From assembly GCF_003287495.1 (NCBI RefSeq), contig NZ_PRLE01000006.1:93370-157369 (forward strand): a stretch of 64,000 nucleotides of DNA. Reading direction: 5' to 3'. Positions 60,022-64,000 of this stretch are shown here, piece after piece (positions within the stretch are counted from its first letter, which is position 1; every line of letters starts with the position of its first letter). A program made the position numbers and the translations under genes. This DNA comes from Faecalibacterium prausnitzii. GTDB lineage: Bacteria; Bacillota; Clostridia; Oscillospirales; Ruminococcaceae. Under the pieces are notes generated by a model. It ran no database searches. It saw nothing but the letters and a program-made list of their open reading frames with translations, and was not told where the DNA came from.

Positions 60022-61338
60022 TTACGGGCAGGGGTGGACAAGCGGCTCAATGCCCACGAATCCACGCACCCTGCGGCCACCGGGCAGGTAGATGTTGTTG
60101 GTGGCTTCAAGGTTATAGCGGCGGTCATTCTGGCGCAGTTCGGCGCTGAAACGGATGGCCGATACGCTGTGGCAGGCGTTGTCCTCGCACCACTGCTTGT
60201 AAATGTCGTAGAACTCCTTGGAACTGATGGAGTAGTCCGCCTTGAAACGGAAGTAGCCCTCGGACTCCATGAAGTCGATGACATTGTTGCTGCTGCGCTT
60301 GATGGTGTCCACATTGGCAGCGGCACGTTCGCTGACGGTAAAGCGGAAGTTGTTCTGCACCAGCCGGTGTAGCCCTTCCAGACACCACAGCAGAATGCCC
60401 TCCAACTCGGCGCACATCTTCTCGACCAGAAATGGGTCGTCCGTGCGGTCGGCGGGCTTGTCCTTGGTGGTCAGGATGAGCTGGCGACGGAAGAAGCCGT
60501 CCGAATGGTCATACAGCGAGGTCAGCGCACCGTTGCCGAAGCAGAGAAACCGGGCGTAAATGTCCCGCTGGTAGCTCTGGACGCCCTTGCGCTCCAAGTC
60601 CAGCTTGGCTTCGGCAGTGACAATCGTTTTGATATAGTTGGTCTTGGGCAGGGCGTTCATGTCCATGTCGTCATCGATCATCAGCAAGCGGCGCTCCAGA
60701 TCGGCACGGGCAAAGCGGTTGTTCTCCACCTTCTGGACGCTGCCATTGCTGGCGGCATCTCCCATGAGCCGCTTCAGCACCAGCCCAATGCGAGACTTGC
60801 CCTCGCCGCCCTTGCCAACAATGAGCATCATCTTCTGCCCCTTGGTGCTGGGGATCAGGCAGTAGCCCAGATACTCCTGCAAGGTTGGAATGTCAGCATC
60901 GTCCAGCAGCTCGTGCAGGAAAGTTAGCCAGCGGTCAGGGCTGGCGGCTTTGGGGTCATACCTCACAGGTAGGCGGTTCTGGCAGAACAGGCGGCTCTCC
61001 TGAAAAGAGCCGTCCGGCAGATGGTACACGCCGTTCTGGAGGTGGATGCAGTCCTGTTCGATGGGGAACGGGTCGGAAAAAGCCAGCAGCTTGATGGTCT
61101 CCAGAATGTTGGTGACCTTTTTGGACAGGCCAGAGGTGACATATTCCTCGATGTTCTCCAAGATGCGCTGCTTGATCTCGCTTTCGTCTTCCACCGGGCC
61201 GTCCAGCGTGTACAGCGTACCGTTGACGCATTTCAGCGGCCACTGTTCCAGAAAGGCACGGCCAAACTGGACTTCATCGATCTTCTTACCGTTGTACCAG
61301 TCCGGCCATAAAGGGTTGCGGGAAATGTTTTTCTTCAT
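60022..61338 (-). CDS. Phage/plasmid primase-helicase, P4-type C-terminal domain (DUF5906)
   Basis: A 438-residue replication helicase-like protein. The Walker A is GKGGEGKS at 175-182; RRLLMIDDDMDMN follows as the Walker B region, then FGNGALTSLYDHSDGFFRRQL, the sensor block of P4-like helicases. The C-terminus is a winged-helix-like region. ATG 9 bases after AAAGGAG. It is downstream of the CHC2-type primase, and together they likely start replication of the element. Confidence 0.85.
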   Translation of the reverse strand: MKKNISRNPLWPDWYNGKKIDEVQFGRAFLEQWPLKCVNGTLYTLDGPVEDESEIKQRILENIEEYVTSGLSKKVTNILETIKLLAFSDPFPIEQDCIHLQNGVYHLPDGSFQESRLFCQNRLPVRYDPKAASPDRWLTFLHELLDDADIPTLQEYLGYCLIPSTKGQKMMLIVGKGGEGKSRIGLVLKRLMGDAASNGSVQKVENNRFARADLERRLLMIDDDMDMNALPKTNYIKTIVTAEAKLDLERKGVQSYQRDIYARFLCFGNGALTSLYDHSDGFFRRQLILTTKDKPADRTDDPFLVEKMCAELEGILLWCLEGLHRLVQNNFRFTVSERAAANVDTIKRSSNNVIDFMESEGYFRFKADYSISSKEFYDIYKQWCEDNACHSVSAIRFSAELRQNDRRYNLEATNNIYLPGGRRVRGFVGIEPLVHPCP

Positions 61339-61361
61339 AGGGTGGTTCTCCTTTAGGAAAG

Positions 61362-61398
61362 TGAAGTGGTAGGTCTCACGGTGAGACCTACCACTTCA
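61362..61398. repeat. Near-perfect 37-base inverted repeat between the two primase genes
   Basis: The 18-base arms TGAAGTGGTAGGTCTCAC and GTGAGACCTACCACTTCA are exactly complementary around one base. It lies 24 bases upstream of the helicase start. No T tract follows, so it is unlikely to be an ordinary terminator. Confidence 0.8.
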
Positions 61399-61411
61399 GG
61401 TGAATAAATTA

Positions 61412-62014
61412 TCAGGCGCACTTTGCCAGAGCAAGGCGGTCGGTGCGCTCCTCCAGCATCAGCAGGTACGACCCGGACAGCAGCTGTGCGGCGGCAGCGG
61501 CTTTCTGCTGGGGTGTCCCAAATGCAACGCAGTCCGTCAGGTGCTCGACGGTCTCGGTCATGTGGAGAGCTTCCACGAACCGCTCGTCCAGCGGCTCCTC
61601 CGGGGTGGTGGGCTTGTAGCGCTCTCGCCAGTCGTGCAGCAGGTCGAGATAATCGGTCAGCACCCGCAGGCAGTAGGCAATGTCTGCCCACTGCTCGTCT
61701 GTCAGGCCACGCTTGGGCGGCGGCAGAGCGATGGCATTGGCGGGCGGCTTGTCCGGGTCAAGCCCGAAGTCACTTGCGAGCTTCTCGGCGGCTTGCCGGG
61801 GGTTCAGGTCGAACAGTTTGGCGGTGAGGTCGATGGCATCTCCGTTGGCCCCACAGCCAAAGCAATAATAATAGTTGTCGTTCAGCTTCATGCTGGGGTC
61901 GCTGTCGGAATGGAACGGACAGCACACCATGCCATGGCGGTCGGGTTCCATGCCGTACATCTCTCCCACCTGCCGAACGGTGATGGCGGACTTGACAGTT
62001 TGATACAGGCTCAA
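61412..62014 (-). CDS. CHC2 zinc-finger DNA primase-like protein
   Basis: A 200-residue protein. The CHC2 zinc finger of DnaG-type primases is near residues 31-60: CCPFHSDSDPS and YYYCFGCGANGD, giving Cys, His, Cys, Cys ligands. There is no TOPRIM catalytic domain in this gene, so it probably works with the following helicase protein. TTG at 62014 lies 8 bases after AAAGGAG and is preferred; ATG 62020 is only 2 bases from that site. Confidence 0.82.
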   Translation of the reverse strand: MSLYQTVKSAITVRQVGEMYGMEPDRHGMVCCPFHSDSDPSMKLNDNYYYCFGCGANGDAIDLTAKLFDLNPRQAAEKLASDFGLDPDKPPANAIALPPPKRGLTDEQWADIAYCLRVLTDYLDLLHDWRERYKPTTPEEPLDERFVEALHMTETVEHLTDCVAFGTPQQKAAAAAQLLSGSYLLMLEERTDRLALAKCA

Positions 62015-62042
62015 GGGCATTTCTCCTTTGTTTCGTGTGTTG

Positions 62043-62081
62043 CACCAGAGTATCCCCAAAGTGGGAACTCTGGTGTTTTTT
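62043..62081 (+). terminator. Terminator-like hairpin facing right
   Basis: CACCAGAGT and ACTCTGGTG around a 15-base loop, followed by TTTTTT on the plus strand. On the minus strand it sits in the leader of the primase operon. Confidence 0.5.
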
Positions 62082-62141
62082 GCTTCCTGCCTGAATATAC
62101 GGAAAATTTTGTAGGAAAGGCGAAAAAGCGGCAGAACTGCA

Positions 62142-62192
62142 ACGGAAAAAGAAAAAAGCCCTTACTGGTTGCAGATTTGCAACAGCAAGGGC
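62142..62192 (-). terminator. Terminator-like hairpin facing left
   Basis: On the minus strand GCCCTTGCTGTTGCA pairs with TGCAACCAGTAAGGGC (two mismatches), followed by TTTTTTCTTTTT. It could attenuate transcription entering the primase-mob operon. Confidence 0.55.
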
Positions 62193-62209
62193 AGAGGGGA
62201 AACCGTATA

Positions 62210-62238
62210 TTGAACAAAACGGCAGAGCGTATTATAAT
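62210..62238 (+). promoter_or_regulatory. Promoter of the XRE-sigma operon
   Basis: TTGAAC (62210-62215) and TATAAT (62233-62238) with a 17-base spacer, 31 bases before the start codon. Confidence 0.8.
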
Positions 62239-62269
62239 GAGAAAAAACGCCAAAAGGAGGGCCGACCAC

Positions 62270-63100
62270 GTGGCACAGGAATATCTGCCCGCACCATCCA
62301 ACGTCCGTCTTGCGGACTTGATGAAAGAGCACAACATAAGCCAACCGGAGCTTGCCAAGGAAATCGGCTGCTCCAAGAGCACCATCAGCCGTTTTATCAG
62401 CGGTGCGAAAGGAACCCTGACCCATGAGCAGGTGCTGAAGATCGCAAGGTTGTTCAACGTGTCCACGGATTTTCTGCTGGGAGAAACCAACATCCCCGAC
62501 CGCAAGAATTACGACATTGTCGAACTGGGCTTGTCCGTAGAGGCTGCAAAGAACCTTTACACAGGGCGCGTCAATGCAGAGGTGGTCAACCTGTTGCTGG
62601 AAAACGCCCGCTTTGCAGAACTTACTTACCGCATAGCGCAGTATTTTGATGATACCTTTGCGTCTGGTATTGCAGCACAGAACGCCATGCTCACGACATT
62701 GAGCACCTTGCTGCGCACAAAGATCAAGACCCCGGAAGCAGCCAAAGCCGCAAAGGACATCAGCCTTCGGAGAAAGCCAGTATACCAAGGTGACCTTGAT
62801 GACATTGAAATGTACTTCATGGCAGCGGTCAAGGAAATCAAAAAGGGAATCGGGAGCCATTACGCCGAGCAGGAAGCCATGAGCAAGAAAGTGGCCGAGA
62901 AGATGTTCAATGAACTGACCAAAGGGCAGGATGTGCAGCACCCAACGATTACGGCAGAGCAGCTGACAGACGCAATGTTGGGTAGCGTTTCGGGCATGGA
63001 GGGAGCTACGCCGGAAGCACTGGAACAGCTGCGGAACGGTCTGCTGGGAATCTTGCAGTCTGCCGCAGAGCAGGAAAACGCCCATGAAGCAGACGAATGA
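62270..63100 (+). CDS. XRE-family transcriptional regulator
   Basis: A 276-residue protein. Residues of about 12-70 form the XRE helix-turn-helix (LADLMKEHNISQPELAKEIG, then SKSTISRFISG and LNVSTDFLLGET-like FNVSTDFLLGET). The rest is helical and of unknown function. A GTG start at 62270 is 9 bases after AAAGGAGG; an ATG at 62237 overlaps the promoter -10. It probably controls the element's promoters. Overlaps the next gene by 17 bases. Confidence 0.85.
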   Translation: MAQEYLPAPSNVRLADLMKEHNISQPELAKEIGCSKSTISRFISGAKGTLTHEQVLKIARLFNVSTDFLLGETNIPDRKNYDIVELGLSVEAAKNLYTGRVNAEVVNLLLENARFAELTYRIAQYFDDTFASGIAAQNAMLTTLSTLLRTKIKTPEAAKAAKDISLRRKPVYQGDLDDIEMYFMAAVKEIKKGIGSHYAEQEAMSKKVAEKMFNELTKGQDVQHPTITAEQLTDAMLGSVSGMEGATPEALEQLRNGLLGILQSAAEQENAHEADE

Positions 63101-63749
63101 ACGGCTTTGTGCGCTGGCGCAGAAAGGGGACGCCGCCGCACTGGACAGCCTGATCGAAAACAACAAGTCCTTTATTGGCAAGGCGGCAAACGACCTCTTC
63201 CGCAGCATGAATCTGGCACAGTCCGGCCTGAACCTTGACACGGACGATTTGAAACAGGCAGGGAATATGGGCTTGTGGAAGGCCGTGCCAAAGTTCGAAG
63301 CAGCGCGCGGCATGAAGTTCCTGACCTACGCGGCTCCTGCCATCCGCAACGCCATGATGGACATGGTACGGGATGCCTTTGCCGCTTTTGAACAGCAGAT
63401 GGTAACGGAGGACAAGGACGGCGTCTGCTACCAGCGCGTTTCGCTGGACGATGTTCTGCCGGGAGAAGAGCAGCTGCGGCGCATTGAAGCCATAGCCGAC
63501 CCCTACGCCATGCAGCCGCAGAGCATTATGGAGGAGCAGGAATCGCGCCGGGAACTGTACGATGGCCTGAAACGGCTGACCCAACGGGAGCAGACTTACC
63601 TGCTGTACCGCTATGGCTTCACCGATGGTGAGGAACATCCTTTGATCGGTACGGCGATATACTTCCACCTGACAAAAAGGCGCGCCAAAAAGACGGAGGA
63701 ACAGGCCATGGATAACCTTTGGCTGGAACTGCCGTGGTGGTTTATCTGA
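63084..63749 (+). CDS. Sigma-70-like RNA polymerase factor of the element
   Basis: A 221-residue protein. Residues of about 20-95 match sigma region 2 (LIENNKSFIGKAANDLF, DDLKQAGNMGLWKAVPKFEAARGMKFLTYAAPAIRNAMMD in pieces). The C-terminal part has a region-4-like segment (GLKRLTQREQTYLLYRYGF), then a tail unlike a normal helix-turn-helix. Overlaps the XRE gene. It may turn on element genes. Confidence 0.82.
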   Translation: MKQTNERLCALAQKGDAAALDSLIENNKSFIGKAANDLFRSMNLAQSGLNLDTDDLKQAGNMGLWKAVPKFEAARGMKFLTYAAPAIRNAMMDMVRDAFAAFEQQMVTEDKDGVCYQRVSLDDVLPGEEQLRRIEAIADPYAMQPQSIMEEQESRRELYDGLKRLTQREQTYLLYRYGFTDGEEHPLIGTAIYFHLTKRRAKKTEEQAMDNLWLELPWWFI

Positions 63750-63914
63750 ATGAAAAGAAAAAATCGTGATTGTGCTACGAGCTTTATGGGAATTTATGTG
63801 CAACTATACGATTTTGAGAAATTTTGTAGACGGATGAAACAAAATAGGATTAAATCTAAGTATCTAAGGAACGTTGATTTCACGAAGCTGCTGATTACCG
63901 ACTGTAGGATTTGA
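63750..63914 (+). CDS. Small AT-rich reading frame of unknown function
   Basis: A 54-residue frame starting right after the sigma stop (TGAATG). It is Lys/Arg-rich (MKRKNRDCATSF, then FEKFCRRMKQNRIKSKYLRN). Base composition drops sharply from the genes to the left. There is no clear ribosome site, though stop-start coupling is possible. Confidence 0.45.
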   Translation: MKRKNRDCATSFMGIYVQLYDFEKFCRRMKQNRIKSKYLRNVDFTKLLITDCRI

Positions 63915-63929
63915 GGAGGATGCCGTTTT

Positions 63930-64000
63930 ATGAAAATTACACGAGATAAAATGTTTTTTTCAAAAGATCTTATTCATACACTGGCATATGTCGGAATGTT
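63930..64000 (+). CDS. Start of a gene that runs off the right edge
   Basis: ATG 10 bases after GAGGAGG, beginning MKITRDKMFFSKDLIHTLAY and open to the window end (23 residues visible). AT-rich like the preceding frame. Too short to assign. Confidence 0.5.
   Translation, partial: MKITRDKMFFSKDLIHTLAYVGM

Overview
The window looks like chromosome of a high-GC, low-GC-type-architecture Firmicute of the Oscillospiraceae, most like Faecalibacterium. This is an inference from protein style (Ala/Ser-rich lipoprotein linkers after an LTAC lipobox, T-box leaders, strong AGGAGG ribosome binding sites, GH94 phosphorylase, heterodimeric ABC exporter, orphan OadB); no 16S gene is present to prove it. 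Almost all genes are intact. The last 6 kb are a mobilizable element.

Layout. 1-750: start of leuA on the minus strand under a leucine T-box. 0.9-3.6 kb: ftsH and a secreted protein. 3.7-11.3 kb: a sugar module, with a LacI regulator, lipoprotein binding protein and two permeases on the minus strand, and a divergent cellobiose phosphorylase. Both promoters carry the same CTAAATCGTTTTCG operator-like sequence. 11.3-15.9 kb: dnaK, a Sel1/SseB-like protein and a frameshifted GGDEF protein. 16-19.6 kb: an ABC exporter pair with one degenerate ATP site. 19.7-24.6 kb: sbcDC, a repeat-bearing small ORF, a PC4-like protein and an HD protein. 24.6-31.3 kb: division and cell-wall genes ftsZ, murA and ftsW, with a divergent penicillin-binding protein. 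31.3-33.1 kb: xpt and a patatin.

33.2-38 kb: citrate-related genes (lysR, citXG, citC), then oadB and a small oadG-like gene behind a consensus promoter and a leader that matches the yybP-ykoY manganese riboswitch. 38.3-39.5 kb: a membrane protein and a compact type I toxin/antisense-RNA locus. 39.5-46.2 kb: a P1 peptidase and a methionine regulon (metQ, metN, metI, metY, metA) under a methionine T-box; the MetQ lipoprotein is circularly permuted. 46.3-50.3 kb: a YjjP/YjjB-type exporter and a polar amino acid ABC importer. 50.3-53.5 kb: a YdjG/H/I-like envelope operon. 53.6-57.3 kb: thiW, thiE, thiD and thiC under a TPP riboswitch. 57.5 kb: tRNA-Tyr.

58-64 kb: mobilizable element. It has a MobV relaxase with a recognisable oriT, two primase-type replication proteins, an XRE regulator, a sigma-like factor and an AT-rich right edge. 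Replication/mobilization genes run leftward and regulators run rightward. No integrase is inside the window.

The strongest unusual observations are the circularly permuted MetQ, the manganese-riboswitch leader on an orphan oxaloacetate decarboxylase beta subunit, the type I toxin-antitoxin locus, the MobV oriT, and two families of palindromic dispersed repeats, one of them read through inside a coding region.
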